A DNA stretch of 64,000 nucleotides, taken from the NCBI GenBank assembly GCA_032622095.1, contig CP136064.1:256413863-256477862 (forward strand). The letters run 5' to 3'. Positions within the stretch are counted from its first letter, which is position 1, and each line of letters begins with the position of its first letter. Shown here piece by piece: positions 12,265 through 25,392 of the stretch. The stretch is from Siphonodentalium dalli (lineage: Eukaryota > Mollusca > Scaphopoda > Gadilida > Siphonodentaliidae). The translations under genes and the position numbers were made by a program. The notes beneath the pieces were generated by a model. It ran no database searches. It was not told where the DNA came from and was given only the letters and a program-made list of their open reading frames with translations.

Positions 12265-13360
12265 TCAACACAACAAAAACATACTTTTAATTATCAAATC
12301 GCGTTTTCGTCATTTTCGACTTTGTCAGGCTTGTACGATTTGACACCAAAATAGTAATAAATTCCTAAGTAAATCAGATCACCCGGCAAAAGAAAAAATG
12401 AAAACAATACTTGCATTCACCATCATTCGAACGACACGCGCGCATCGAAAAATTACACAAAAATAACCACCAGTTTTACGTTGAAAATGGGTAGGAAAGT
12501 TCATAATTGACAACGCCCTTTATTATCTAAGGCTAAAATCCTCTTTTGAAAGTTGATATCTGGCATCAAAATCCTCATATTAATGGGATAATGGTTAGGA
12601 TCTAGTTATTTTCTGGTATATAGACGCACCTATAATACGGTGGTTTTATAGTGTCAGATCGGACAGGACTTCTTTAAAAGGACTCACTGATTTTGAAGTG
12701 GGTTCATGCCAAATAACATAAAAGACTTTAAAATAACTAGCATCAACAAGTACATGATGTGGCCAGACTGACCTTTGTTCTTATTTTCATTATGAAACGA
12801 ACATGCCTCAGTCGGGCTCCCAATTTTTTATACGTAATTTGGAAGGATGGATAAGATACGTTGACATATATATATATACACGAAATATTGATATACATGT
12901 CTCGTATGCTCTGAAAAATAATTGCCATTTTTCAGCTGTTTCCAATTTTTCACACACAAATGAAACAAAGGCTCTTTATTTCTACCTTATCAGGAATCGA
13001 CTAACACAGAACGCTCGTTTTCTTCCATGACAAAAAACACATCGTGTTCAACGTTGTATTTTGTATGACTACAATGCGTCTTTCTGGGACATATAATGCT
13101 CGTAGAAATTAAGGTAGTTCAAGTATATCTATCTATCGACCTATTTCGATACAAGGAAATTGAATCGAACCCAGATTAAGTATATTTCGGTATCTAATCG
13201 TGTGGGTATTAAAGGTGGCAGGTGTTGAATAGTTGAATGCTACATCCGAATTTCTTTCAGTGTGCAATGTGCCTGGTTCCTCATTTATAACTTTCATTCA
13301 CTGGAATAAGTGGACACTATATGGCTTTACATTTTCTCAAGAATGCTCACCTTATTTCCA
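12265..13360. other. 3' flank of Kir gene 1
   Basis: On the - strand this holds the 3' untranslated region of Kir gene 1. The first AATAAA downstream of the stop is at 12975-12980 (TTTATT on the + strand) and is a candidate poly-A signal. The segment near 12960-13030 (GGCTCTTTATTTCTACC...) has cousins at 15270 and 26100, so it is a dispersed repeat. Confidence 0.4.
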
Positions 13361-14596
13361 TCATGTTGCAGTCTCCGCTTCTTTCGGTTCACTGTCGTCG
13401 ACGCATGGTGGAGGCACGTCGTAAGACATGACCTTCGACCTCGGTGTTGACTTGTTCTTTTGGAAGCCATTCGTTTTGACAGGGGTCGAATACAGTTTAT
13501 CTACATCCTTTGCGCTCGTTCTCTGATAACTGCAATGTATGACGTCATTGAACGCTTTATAGTCAATCAACCAACGCTTGTTACCTTCGTCGTAGTCCTC
13601 GATTCTCTCGAACCGGTGTCCCCATAAGATCTCGCGAGGCGTGTATGACGTCCTGGCTTGACATACCTCTCCTGTGGACTCGATCGTCCCCTCCACGTAA
13701 ACTATCAGTTCATATTTCTCCCTCAGTAAGTCATAAGGCTTGACATCATAAAACGGACTGTCCTTTGTAATTTTATGTGTGACAATGATCGGCCACATCA
13801 TATAAAGTTTATCCGACATATCATGCGAGTCGAATTTAACAAGGTTCTGATAGAGAGGATATCTGTATCCTTCTTTAGTGCTGTGTCTTCTTACGAGGAC
13901 GCCGTGAACGGAAGAGCTTATCAGGTGAGATTTTCTAATGTCGCCGATTCTCAGTTGAAGCACCATTTCTCCGTTTTGTTGACATATTACGGCGTTCTTT
14001 GTAAACATGATGGTCTTGCCTCTGTGCTTCGGTCTGGCTATCTTGACGAATATTATCCCGATGGCGATGGTCTCACAGAGAAAACCAAGCACTACTTGTA
14101 TGTACATCAACGGAAGCGTGGGTGCACAATCCGGGCTCGGGTACTGCACACCGTAACCGATGGTCGTCTGAATTTCTATGGAAAACAAAACAGCATGCCA
14201 GAAAGACTTTACGCCGTGAAGACAGAAGTCAAATTTTTCGTTATCCAAATTGTCGAAGTCGCCGTGGTTCCATGCTGATAGCCACCAAAGAATGCCGAAT
14301 GCGAAGTATGTGATGATGAATATGGAGCAAACTATCAACATAACCCAGCTCCAACGTAAGTCTAACATCGTGACGTAGAAATCTGATATAAACTTAGCTT
14401 TGTTTTTTCCTATTCCTCTGTAATTTACTCTGTACTTTCCATCCTTTCCTACGATCGAGTTTCTTTTTAGTTCATCTTCTTCCTTTCGGCAGCTGAGTCT
14501 TCGTTTAAGGTTTTCAAATTTGGATTTATTTGCGGGTTTTGTTACTTCCGGAAACATGTACACATTCCTTGCATCACTGCTGCCGTTGACCGTCAT
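13361..14596 (-). CDS. inward-rectifier potassium channel (Kir), gene 1
   Basis: A complete 411-residue Kir channel in one uninterrupted coding exon. It is a plasma-membrane pore that passes potassium inward and helps set the resting potential as a tetramer. Order of parts: cytoplasmic N-terminus with the RVNYRG segment (about 56-61); M1 (about 83-106, after LDLRW) ending in HGDF; extracellular C125; pore helix with filter TIGYG (145-149); C157, which with C125 forms the conserved loop disulfide; M2 (about 162-185) with E175 at the rectification site; then the PKHR phosphoinositide-contact segment (189-192). The cytoplasmic domain contains RIGDIRKSHL, EGTIESTGE and ARTSYTPREILWG. An acidic residue at the M2 site predicts strong rectification (family knowledge). 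The TTTTATTCAG just upstream (ending at 14614) looks like a splice acceptor, so a 5' non-coding exon is likely. Exact subfamily is not assigned; it is clearly paralogous to the gene at 25393. Confidence 0.95.
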   Translation of the reverse strand: MTVNGSSDARNVYMFPEVTKPANKSKFENLKRRLSCRKEEDELKRNSIVGKDGKYRVNYRGIGKNKAKFISDFYVTMLDLRWSWVMLIVCSIFIITYFAFGILWWLSAWNHGDFDNLDNEKFDFCLHGVKSFWHAVLFSIEIQTTIGYGVQYPSPDCAPTLPLMYIQVVLGFLCETIAIGIIFVKIARPKHRGKTIMFTKNAVICQQNGEMVLQLRIGDIRKSHLISSSVHGVLVRRHSTKEGYRYPLYQNLVKFDSHDMSDKLYMMWPIIVTHKITKDSPFYDVKPYDLLREKYELIVYVEGTIESTGEVCQARTSYTPREILWGHRFERIEDYDEGNKRWLIDYKAFNDVIHCSYQRTSAKDVDKLYSTPVKTNGFQKNKSTPRSKVMSYDVPPPCVDDSEPKEAETAT

Positions 14597-16854
14597 GACG
14601 CTTGTTCAATGTTCTGAATAAAACCAACAGATACAGTTCATGCGAACTATGTCCTCTGTTGCAAAGATAGCCAGGTTACACCACAGTGGATTTCAAACAT
14701 TAGTATAACCGTTGCAATAAGACGTGTGGTGAGAAAGAGCGCACTGCAACCATGCATGAGAAACTACCAGTCACTCAATTTACCTATGCAAATTATTAGG
14801 GCGGAGTTATGCTAATTGGTTTAGCCCGAAGGCAACTGGAACAGGTTTGGGGGAATATGCTCTCTAAATGGGTGCAAACAAATCAATCAGCATGCGGGCA
14901 TATATCATGTAGATATGAGTCACCGTATTAAGCATCAATTCATGACAATTGACATCACAATAATGTAGATCATCAGATCAGTCACCTATAACCAAGCAAT
15001 TTAGAACAATGTTAGATCTGCACAGAGATAGCTCAGTTCACAATTGATAGCCATAAAAAAAACTCTAAGAACTTGAACAGACATGGCTCAATGCGCTTCC
15101 AAACAATGTCTTAAATAAATCCTTTAATTCTAATTAATTAATTTGGAAGGAGAGAAATTGGTCGATAAATACACGAACTAGTGATTTATCTGTTATGATA
15201 TTCCAAACAAAAACATGCCCAAGTCATAGAAATTGATAGTTCTCTTAATTTAAATTTTTCGCACAGATGTGGGACAAAAACTCTTAATGTTTTACCATAT
15301 TAGGAAAAGACGAAACAATGAACGCTCTTCATTTACCCATACTGAGGACGTGTAGGGGATCCGATTTGTCTATGTTATATCAATTCAATTTTTTTTTCTT
15401 CTGCGGCATATATTATAAAGTCCGTATTTAAGGTTTGTGATGGGTTTGGACAAGATCCCTAACTTAAGCACGCACAAGCAATGCAGCTCAAATGTTACCC
15501 AGTTACATAACTTTAGTTAGTTTTGCCCAGTTTTGCCATCGTTAAATCGTTATTTTAAAAGTAAAACGAATTAGAGTCTTGGTTTGGATTATGCTCGAAT
15601 TAAAGAATTAGGAAAGCACATATTGGTTAGAGTATATTCAGTGCATGGTGTCGCCGTAATTTCCCTGACCCATAGACGATGATCACAGATATAGGAGGGG
15701 GTAGATCCCATACGCTATAATTGCATATTGTCCCGATGGGTTGGGACTATAACCCTCCCCAACAGGGGGGGGGGGGGGCTTACAGCCATCCTGACCCTCC
15801 TACCGCTAACGCTGAGTATGTTCTATATCTTGACGTCAGGGCTAAGTTCAGGCAATCAACGTTTTATAGACTTTAGTGTGGACAGGCAGCTACGGCTTGT
15901 ATAGGAAATGTGCAAAAAAACAACATATTTATAAAACCTGTTTAAACAGCAATAATTGCGATCAATAAAAAAGAGACCTGGTTGTAACAAGAGGCGGACG
16001 CTTAAATGGACCGAATTAGGAGATAGATGGGGGCATGATGTCCAACATTTGATGTATAAAAATTACACGGAAGGGTGGGTGGGTCCAAAAATTCAGAAAA
16101 TAAATGAACCTTGTGTATGCATTTTTAGCCCCCCCCCCCCCACTGCCCAGGATATCCTAAACTTGCAAAAAGACAACCCAGAATCTCCCAATGTGCAAAA
16201 AGTCACCCAGAACCAAAAATTCTCATAAAAATATCGATTATAGAAAGTCGCATGTTAATTATTATTGCTATAATTATTTGTTTGTGATTTTCGAGAGAAA
16301 TTTAAAGGGTTGGGTAACTCTTTGCACATTTGGGAAATCCTGAATGGATGTATTTTTTGCACGTTTGAGAGAAGCTGTCTTTGTGCATGATACCATGCGA
16401 CAATGGCCAATTCAGCATATTATTATGTAGCTGGTGGCTCTTGTCACATTCAAAATCAAAATATGTAAAATAGTTAAACATGGGACATAATTTATACGTG
16501 CCTTGCATGGTGGTGGGATGTGCATGGGACAAAACTAATGATAAACCGTGGGACAGATTTTCGGAGAATATTGCACGTTGAGCGCTCGTTTTTGGTGTCC
16601 AGCGAACGCTAGATATTCGCCCATCCCCCTCCACTCACCGGATGTTTCATTATTCGGCCAATAAACTGAGCTATACGATTAAATTGTTGAAATAAAGAAA
16701 TAAAAACACAGCATCTATTCCACAATATGAATGGATTCAATCGAGCGAAGCTGTTGTGTTTGTACATATAGAGGCCAATTAACACATCCATGCATACAAA
16801 ATCATTTGAACGTTCCTCCTAAAACACTTAGTGTTGGGAAAAATATGATTACAT
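14597..16854. other. upstream of Kir gene 1, non-coding
   Basis: Holds the putative 5' intron and promoter of Kir gene 1, but no TATA box or first exon is clear. There is a poly-G run near 15766 and poly-C near 16130. A weak inverted repeat joins about 16160-16220 (GCAAAAAGTCACCCAGA) and 16305-16350 (GGGTTGGGTAACTCTTTGCAC). No other gene. Confidence 0.45.
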
Positions 16855-19335
16855 TTAGTCCAGGAGATATTGGTCGACCTCTGCACCCCCCCCCCCCAGG
16901 ACTTAACTTCACCCCACTAATTTTCTTCCTTAAGGTCTCCTATAATTTTTTTCACTTGTTAACAAGAAAAAAAAATGGCCGCAGAGACTCCAGACAAGAT
17001 GGCGTCCATCATGGCGGCCATTTTTTTTAAATGCACCAGGTCTCTTTCATCGCCATTATAGTAAAGATGATAGCACATGCGGTCTTGTTTTCCGCTCGAT
17101 TCGTTATGCTAATATACAACCCTTACAAATTAGCCAAAAATCGGACACCAGAATCCAATATGGCGGCCAAGATGGCCGCCGAAATGTGAAAATATGCTAT
17201 TTTTCTGACATGTTACCACCTTTCGTTTGTCTCTGTGTGAAAATGTTAGAATTTTTGCGTCATGTTATACATGTATCATATAGAGGAATCATTGGCGAAC
17301 ACATGGGGACCATAATATGCATTCATTACGGGATATTTTTGTCCGATATCACGTTTTCCCAAATGCCGGTATCATAGGTCAAAGCCTAATCTCCGTTAAT
17401 AACGCGATGTTAGGTTTCGAATCAATGAATGTTATTGCTATTATAACAACACCCATGCATATAGATTTGCAGGATATACTCGAGCTAGGATTCCTCTTAT
17501 ACCTGAGTTGAGGAATATTTACCCAAATCCAAGATGGCGGCCAAAATGGCCACCAGAAATAAAAAATCGCCGAAAATCGCTGATTTTAACATCAGTGAGC
17601 ATTATTGTCATGACAACTCCACACCTGCTTACTATTGTAAGTTGGGAACACTTAGGCGAAGAACTTTCCTTGTACCATATCCAAATAAAAGTCCCCCAAA
17701 TCCAAAATGGCGGACAGATTTTGAAAAATCACCGAAATTCCCTCATATTCACATCATTGGGCTTTATTGTCGAGACAACTCAACCCATGCTTACAATTGA
17801 GTTGGAAATACTGAGGTAAAGTAATTACATTACATCTCATGCAAGAAATTGTTTTCCAAATCGAAGATGGCGACCGAAATTTGAAAACAAGTCTACATTA
17901 CTTTACTTTCTTACGATGGGCGTTATTGTTTCGCGATTTCTACCCACCATTACATGTTGATATGTATGAATTATTCATTAGGGTTTGGCAAGTGATACTC
18001 ACAGTCAATACGGCGGCCAACTGGCGGGCAGAAATTGAAAACAAGCCGATATTATCACATACTAATTTCAACTTTTTGTCATAATATTGATTTGTATAAA
18101 TGAAACGGTACATAATATAAGCCATATATTAGTTCCAATGTAAGTCGTAGCCTTTTGGAAGGATGAAAATCCACAATCGCAATGTGGCATTTCAAAATCC
18201 ATTCTCCACTAAGGGCTCATACTGGCTGTAACCGTATATAGGTGCGCCGAATAGTCATATTATGACTTCCAAGAATCAAAACAACAGTACCTGAGCTTAT
18301 TCTGAATTGCCACATTCAGCATTATCTAGACTCGTTTCCGTCTCTTCGTCAGATTAATCTATCTCACTCACAACAACAGTTCACTACTCTTCTTTGTAGG
18401 AGTGTGCCACTAATCGGAATGTTTCAAACAATACATATGCCGGTGTCCAGCTCACGTGTTGGTTTCGAAAGCTTGGAATTCTTAGCGAGCTTCATTCGTG
18501 GTGTAGCTTACGGTATAATTCAGATGCTACATATGGGGTATTTGCGTCATCTTTTGCGATACACTATAGAGGTATTCGGTCGATGCGTATACTAGCTTTC
18601 AGAAGGACCTATCTATCTGCGTATTGTCAGCTTTGGTGACCTAATGGGGATAACAACGTGTACACCTGGTGATCTTCCCAAAGAGCCACTTCTCAATATA
18701 TGGTTCATCAATTCACATACTCATCTAATGCACTGACGTACCCGGACAACTTCTGTATATGGCTTCGAATGTTGAAAGCCCGACATTTGGCGGATGCATT
18801 TCTACTAAGGCGTAGAAGACAATAATGCATAATATACCCAAACTCCTTGAACATGATCATAAGAACAAGCTTGTTGGCGTCCAGCAATCGTCTCACCGAA
18901 CAGATTTAAGCAGATGATAACAATACACACGGTGCTAGTGTGTGGGTATGTGTCATGATGGTGGAAATGAAATTGGACCATGACTGCACCGCCCCTTATT
19001 TTGTTATGTTTTAAATTCAGACAGGATCTCATGTGTGGCTTTGCTTTCCTTGTATGCTAAGATTGTTTGTTCCCATCCGCTTGGAAGCCGTTCTTAAACA
19101 ACTGGCCCAGGAGTATGCCATTGGCTACTGCTGTATAAGCCCCACCAAGACTGGGGTGTAGTCTTAAAGGCGATACCTTTGATAGGGTGTAGTCTTAAAG
19201 GCGATACCTTTGATAGTTGGTTGATATATCATACTCACGCTGGGTGGTATGGTTCAAGAAAGTACAAATGCCATCAACAAAAGGGTGAAATGTTCAACGC
19301 GAAGAACATCCAGAGGAATGTTACGTTGATGAGCT
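16855..19335. repeat. giant inverted repeat, left arm
   Basis: From TTAGTCCAGGAGATATTGG onward this arm reappears inverted in 19440-21826. About 1.25 kb (to roughly 18105) matches closely. Farther in, the match continues in weakened form: GGTGCGCCGAATAGT at 18241 pairs with ACTATTCGGCGCACC at 20388, and GTGCTAGTGTGTGGGTATG at 18932 pairs with the region at 19862. It contains several AAGATGGCGGCC motifs and a 12-C tract (16886-16897). A partial third copy of the outer end lies at 33262-33421. Confidence 0.85.
19153..19214. repeat. 31-bp direct duplication near the palindrome centre
   Basis: GGGTGTAGTCTTAAAGGCGA followed by TACCTTTGATA occurs twice in a row. It lies in the loop region between the two arms of the giant inverted repeat. 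Confidence 0.85.
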
Positions 19336-19439
19336 CTTGCATTCAGTTCAACAAACGTTGGTACACCAAGTGATTTCGTGGTAACATCACCAATGCGACC
19401 ATTTTCCTGCATGAGACATTAACTACTATATTCTAAAGT

Positions 19440-21826
19440 TATATATATAAAGCTATATGATCATAAAGGTCGCGTTCCCCAACGGCCACAGCCATTGTCA
19501 TCGAGACTGTAAATTGTTCTTTAAATACATAGTGAAATAAATGCACCACAGTTCCTGACATTTTCTTGAATAATACCGCCCACATACTGACACTAACCCC
19601 GAGAGAGCATAACAAAACACGCATACATTCATGCTATAAAGACATTATCCTTTAGTCCATCCGACTGTTTTGAGGGAGGCTATATAGCATATTACTATCC
19701 AGACAAAAGTTGAATCAGAAAGGCTTCGAAACGGATGTGGAAATACAATCTTACCACACCAAATAAAACCGACACGCATGACATTCGATATCTTAAACAT
19801 GCACCAGGTGTAGGGGTGGTGTATACAGTGGCCCATTTCATTCCCACTATCATGGCGCATGTCCACAAACTAGCACCGCGAACATTGTTCTTCTCTGCTG
19901 TGAGATATTCGACGAGACAACTGCGGGGCGTCACACAGTTTGCTTCGGATAATGGTCAAGAAATGTGGGTAGTCTGTACACTAGGGTATTCTCCTTAGCA
20001 GATAGACATCTGTCCAAGGGAATGAGACAGCTAGCCACCTTCGAAACACTGTCGAAGTTGTCCACATATGCCAATGCGTTCGTTGAGTTTGTGAGTTGAC
20101 GAACCATCTATTGAGAAGTGACTAGCTAACTGGTTATACAGGTGTACATGTCGTTATCCCATGGGGTATGAGACACATACATAGAGATGACCTTCTGTAA
20201 GCTAGACACCGGAAAATTAATTGTTTGAAACGTTATGATTAGAGGGACCCTACTCCCAGGAAGTGGTGAATACTTTGTCGGTGTGAGCGACCTAGATCTA
20301 TCAGACAAAGAAATGGAAGCTGGTCCAGATAATTATGGACGTGACGTGGCATATCAGAATCTGTTATCAGGTAATTGTTCTGATATAACTATTCGGCGCA
20401 CCTACGCTTGCGGCAATTATCGGCGCAAAGTGGAGACTGGATTTCGAAATGCCACATCGCGATATTAATTGTGGTGTATCATCTTTCCAGAAGGATACGA
20501 GCTATGTTATGCGTTTTGATACCTTTAAGTTGAACTAGTAGATGCACAGTTTCGTCCATACATACCGATATTATGACAAAAAGTTGAAATTAATATGTGA
20601 AAATATCGATTTCTTTTCAATTTCTAGCCGCCAATTTATCAGCGATCTTGGCTGTGAGTATCAATTGCCAAACCCTAATGAATACTTCATGTCACTATTC
20701 CATATCAACATGTAATGGTGGATAGAAATCGCGAAACAATAACGCCCATCGTAAGAAAGTAAAGTAATGTAGACTTGTTTTCAAATTTCGGTCGCCATCT
20801 TCGATTTGGAAAACAATTTCTTGCATGAGATGTAATGTAATTACTTTACCTCAGTATTTCCAACTCAATTGTAAGCATGGGTTGAGTTGTCTCGACAATA
20901 AAGCCCAATGATGTGAATATGAGGGAATTTCGGTGATTTTTCAAAATCTGTCCGCCATTGTGGGCGCCATTTTGGATTTGGGGGACTTTTATTTGGATAT
21001 GGTACAAGGAAAGTTCTTCGCCTAAGTGTTCCCAACTTACAATAGTAAGCAGGTGTGGAGTTGTCGTGACAATAATGCTCACTGATGTTAAAATCAGCGA
21101 TTTTCGGCGATTTTTTATTTCTGGTGGCCATTTTGGCCGCCATCTTGGATTTGGGTAAATATTCCTCAACTCAGGTATAAGAGGAATCCTAGCTCGAGTA
21201 TATCCTGCAAATCTATATGCATGGGTGTTGTTATAATAGCAATAACATTCATTGATTCGAAACATAACATCGCGTTATTAACGGAGATTAGGCTTTGACC
21301 TATGATACCGGCATTTGGGAAAACGTGATATCGGACAAAAATATCCCGCAATGAATGCATATTATGGTCCCCATGTGTTCGCCAATGATTCCTCTATATG
21401 AAAAATGTATAACATGACGCAAAACTTCTAACATTTTCACACAGAGACAAACGAAAGGTGGTAACATGTCAGAAAAATAGCATATTTTCACATTTCGGCG
21501 GCCATCTTGGCCGCCATATTGGATTCTGGTGTCCGATTTTTGGCTAATTTGTAAGGGTTGTATATTAGCATAACGAATCGAGCGGAAAACAAGACCGGAT
21601 GTGCTATCATCTTTACTATAATGGCGACCAAAGAGACCTGGTGCATTTAAAAAAAATGGCCGCCATGATGGACGCCATCTTGTCTGGAGTCTCTGCGGCC
21701 ACTTTTTTTTCTTGTTAACAAGTGAAAAAAATTATAGGAGACCTTAAGGAAGAAAATTAGTGGGGTGAAGTTAAGTCCTGGGGGGGGGGGGGGGGTGCAG
21801 AGGTCGACCAATATCTCCTGGACTAA
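19440..21826. repeat. giant inverted repeat, right arm
   Basis: Inverted partner of 16855-19335. The outer end reads GACCAATATCTCCTGGACTAA (to 21826). It differs from the left arm by substitutions and small indels, for example 16 G instead of 12 C in the homopolymer (21780-21795) and extra bases (GTGGGCGCC) near 20960, so it is not an exact assembly echo. Short frames in both inner arms resemble each other (FIPTIMAHVHKLAP at about 19838), which may reflect an old coding sequence, but I do not recognise it. Confidence 0.85.
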
Positions 21827-23298
21827 TTGGTTATGCCAATCAACAGTCACTGGATTTACCATATTTTTCAAGAAACTGACTCCAAATTTGAATGTTGATA
21901 ATGGGGTAGGTGAAATCACAAAGGCTATGATCTTGTCACCATATTCTAGTCATTGGAGACAAAGGGTTGTTTTATTCCAGTTTGTGCAGATTATTCTTGC
22001 ATGGTAAACAGTATAGTACTTTAATAATTATTAGATGTTTATTTAGAACTTTTATCAGCATGTTATATAGAACCAGCCCGAAATAATGATTCGCCATTTC
22101 GCTACAACAAAAAGGATCGTAGCTCTAAATATGAACATCAAATCAGGAAGCAGTTTACTCTGTATGAAAGAATAAGGTTTGTAGGAGCTGGTGATGTTAA
22201 AAGTTTTATGCATCAAGGTCCATATTTTCTAGATTTTGTCAATATTGTTTCCCCTACCGCATTTTTCAGATATTCAAATTTGGCATCAGTTTCCAGAAAA
22301 ATTAGTGAAATTCAGTGACATTCATTGACATATCCAACATAAGGCATTTATTTCAACACTAAAGTGTTTCAGGAGGAAAGTTCAAATGATTTTGCACATT
22401 AAACATAAATTGTTTTTACAATTTATACACAAAAACCTTTAAAAATGAAAAAAAAAACGCCCCAAAATGGCATTTTTAGATGAGTTAATTCTAAAGATTA
22501 ATAGGGCCATAATTTGATTTTCTACACCATGATTTGGGAAATTCCTTTACAATGTGTTTAACGATGTATTCTTCAGTGATTATGAGAAAGACAGGTCATA
22601 TGGATATACAATTATTGATTTGTATGACATCAAATATGCCATTTCATCACGCCGATTCTGGACCACAGGCAAATTTGGCTGTCCATACAATGGTGGAACA
22701 CACATTTTGTTTAAGAATATTTTTGTCCTCTCAATCATAGATGCATAAAGAAATCATATTTTGTGCATAACCTAGAGAGGAAATGACTAAAACAACAAGG
22801 AATCCCTTCATTTTTATTTTTTATACAAGACCATAAAAAATGGATTTTAACTAATTTTGATAAATTGAGCCTCCGAAATTAGACAAACTCAACATTTTGG
22901 AGGCACATAACTAAAAAAATACTGAACGTATCTAGGAAAGTTTTTCAGTTCTGTAATCAGGGTTGTGCACTCTACAAAATGGATATATAAATGGAAGGAC
23001 ATGTGAAAGGAAGTTTTTTATAAACATCCTTAAAAAGCTATAAAATGAGTATTTTACCAACTTTATTTCACAAAATTCATCAATTTCGCATTTCTTGATT
23101 CTTGTTGATTTTTAGTATATTATTTGTGATGGGTTAAAGTACTTATTCCCACTGAGAAACTTTGTGTTGCAATTATTTTGAGGTGAAACCATAAATGCAC
23201 TGGACTAAAAGGTACCATGCATACAAAGGTAAAAAAGGGGGTAACCCCACTAAAAGGTTGGACGAACATCACAATCGCAGGTACATAGGTTCCCAATG
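21827..23298. other. non-coding stretch, nothing recognised
   Basis: AT-rich DNA without splice-bounded exons, hairpins or tandem repeats that I could identify. Confidence 0.45.
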
Positions 23299-23699
23299 AA
23301 GCCTGAGTTTAGTGTGACTGTCATTTGCAGAATGGGGTCCCCAGATGGTGAATGTAGTGATTGACCAAATTGACCCTCTGGGGACCTCATTCTGCATGGC
23401 CCCATCTGCTATGGGAGACAAAGACCATGATTGAAGTTCACAAAATGGTGAATATTGTGAGGTACACACCCATTGGGAACCTCGGTTATGCAACGGGTCG
23501 TCTGCCAATTTGGTGATATAGAGAAACTAATTTGAAAAAGAAACAATATCTATGTGAAGAAGTTTCTATCGAAATGTTATAATAAAGAAACTGTTAAGAG
23601 AAAATGAGGCCTAAGCAGAATGAGGGTTAATTTAATTATGCTTAATTCACCCTCTGTGGACCTCATTCTGCTAATGACAGGCACAATAAACTCAGGCTT
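23299..23699. mobile_element. hAT-like foldback MITE family C, copy 1
   Basis: Starts AAGCCTGAGTTTAGTGTG and ends with the inverted CTCAGGCTT. Next to the ends is the family hallmark, ATTTGCAGAATG(A/G)GGTCCCC leading into GGTGAAT, also inverted at the other end. Copies at 42269 and 60737 define 8-bp target duplications for the family. Here the flanks TTCCCAAT and TTCCCATG agree only partly. No transposase. Confidence 0.75.
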
Positions 23700-23996
23700 G
23701 TTCCCATGGTATCTGTACCAAGTTAAAACTAAATTAATAAAAAATGATGAACTACAAGATCGGAAAAAATTGCGTCCATGGACGGCTAGAGCCGACAGGC
23801 GGATAGACCGACGGTCAAGTTGATTCCTATTCACCCCATAACGTCTTTACGGGGGTATAACAATTATGTGACCCTGCTATAAATGAAGCTATTTGTAGAA
23901 GGGAGACCGTCCCCTGTATATATGATGCTGAAAGCCTCCGACTCAAAACCCGAGTTGAAACAATCTCGAGAAATGGTGCTTGCTGGTTTCTTCTAA

Positions 23997-24136
23997 AGAA
24001 GTCATTCCCTGCACGACACCATGAATGTCATTCCCTGCACGACACCATGAAAGTCATTCCCTGCACGACACCATGAATGTCATTCCCTGCACGACACCAT
24101 GAAAGTCATTCCCTGCACGACACCATGAAAGTCATT
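23997..24136. repeat. 26-bp tandem repeat, five and a half copies
   Basis: The unit GTCATTCCCTGCACGACACC plus ATGAAT or ATGAAA. The last three bases alternate AAT/AAA, giving a 52-bp higher-order unit. Confidence 0.9.
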
Positions 24137-25392
24137 TTCGACTGGTAGAGATATGGTTTCACCATGACAAAATAATCTCACTTTGTGACATTTATAAGGG
24201 ATATACCATCGGTACCATTGCAATCGGTACCATTTTATAGAACGAATATATAGATATAAATATATCTGGCATTTCACAGAATTAGTTTTTTGTTGATGTT
24301 ATATTGTATTGGGTGTGGGTTTGTGTGTGTGCGATGATTGTTTTCTGTATTTACTGTTTGCATGTGCATTTTCAAATATTTAGACCGGAGCGTTCTCATT
24401 TGTACATAGTGTATTATGTTTTCGCGTGTACCAAATTACCAATTGGATGAGAATGAAGCATAACTTAATTTCTTAGATTGTTGGTGTGACATGTGGAACA
24501 GACGTTTATTCTAAAAGAAATTTATTCTAAAATGGTCGTTATCAGATTTCGGTTGCAGGAACATCACGGTGCATTATAATTTTTTTTTTAATCAAGAACC
24601 ACTTTCACCAGATCGACACGCAGCTCAAAGCAAGCTAACATGAAATTCCCCAAGTTCAGCTGGACTGGATTATTTTTGTCTGAAAGCCGACATTATGCAA
24701 CACCGCTCTGGCATTCATACAATGTCGACATGCATACAATCTACAGTTTCAAACTTGGCATCTGTTTCAGACGCTGGTGCATTATGCAACAATGCTTTCA
24801 CATTCAAACAATATGGGCACACAATTTCCTATTGTTTCCATCAAAAGTTTCATTTGGTTAAGAACCTGTTGTAGGTGCAGTACTACTACGCACCACAATT
24901 CATGTCCTAATCTGGCATTGTTTTCGATAATGTAGAACAAACCGTTGAAACAATATCGCAAGATGGTGCTGAAAGCCTCCGGCTCAAAAAACAAAACTGA
25001 GTCGCTTCGAACAAAGAGTTATACCTATATACATTATACAACTATGACGAAAGCGATATGAGAACAATGCGACATCAGTCCTAAGTATTGACGCGAATGA
25101 TTGATATATTAAGCCGTAAGAACAATCGCTAATTGACTTGTCTTAATTCTTCTATTTTTACCGTTTCATTGCCGCTGGCGGATTATCCGTCATTTTGAAT
25201 AGATTATTTACTTCTCGGTGGTTGTGACGTTTAAAATTTATTGATCTAGGAATTTTATCCAACCCGAGGCTGAGTTGGCCACGGAAGGAGGGCATAACTA
25301 GACCGTCATTCAAGTGGAATATCAAATTACCACATGCGTCACAAGACTCGAGACTTCAGTGCAATAGACCGAATCAGAAAGTCAACACCATC
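24137..25392. other. upstream region of Kir gene 2
   Basis: The promoter and any 5' non-coding exon of Kir gene 2 should be here. A possible acceptor (GAGACTTCAG, ending at 25360) precedes the start codon by about 30 bases. Near 24600-24850 a segment with CATTATGCAACA is duplicated loosely. No other gene. Confidence 0.4.

Noticed and set aside
13775-14278. 167-codon frame on the + strand
   Set aside because: It is the antisense shadow of Kir gene 1.
19735-19998. 87-codon frame as a real gene
   Set aside because: No splice signals, no known family, and it lies in the palindrome arm; kept only as a finding about possible old coding sequence.
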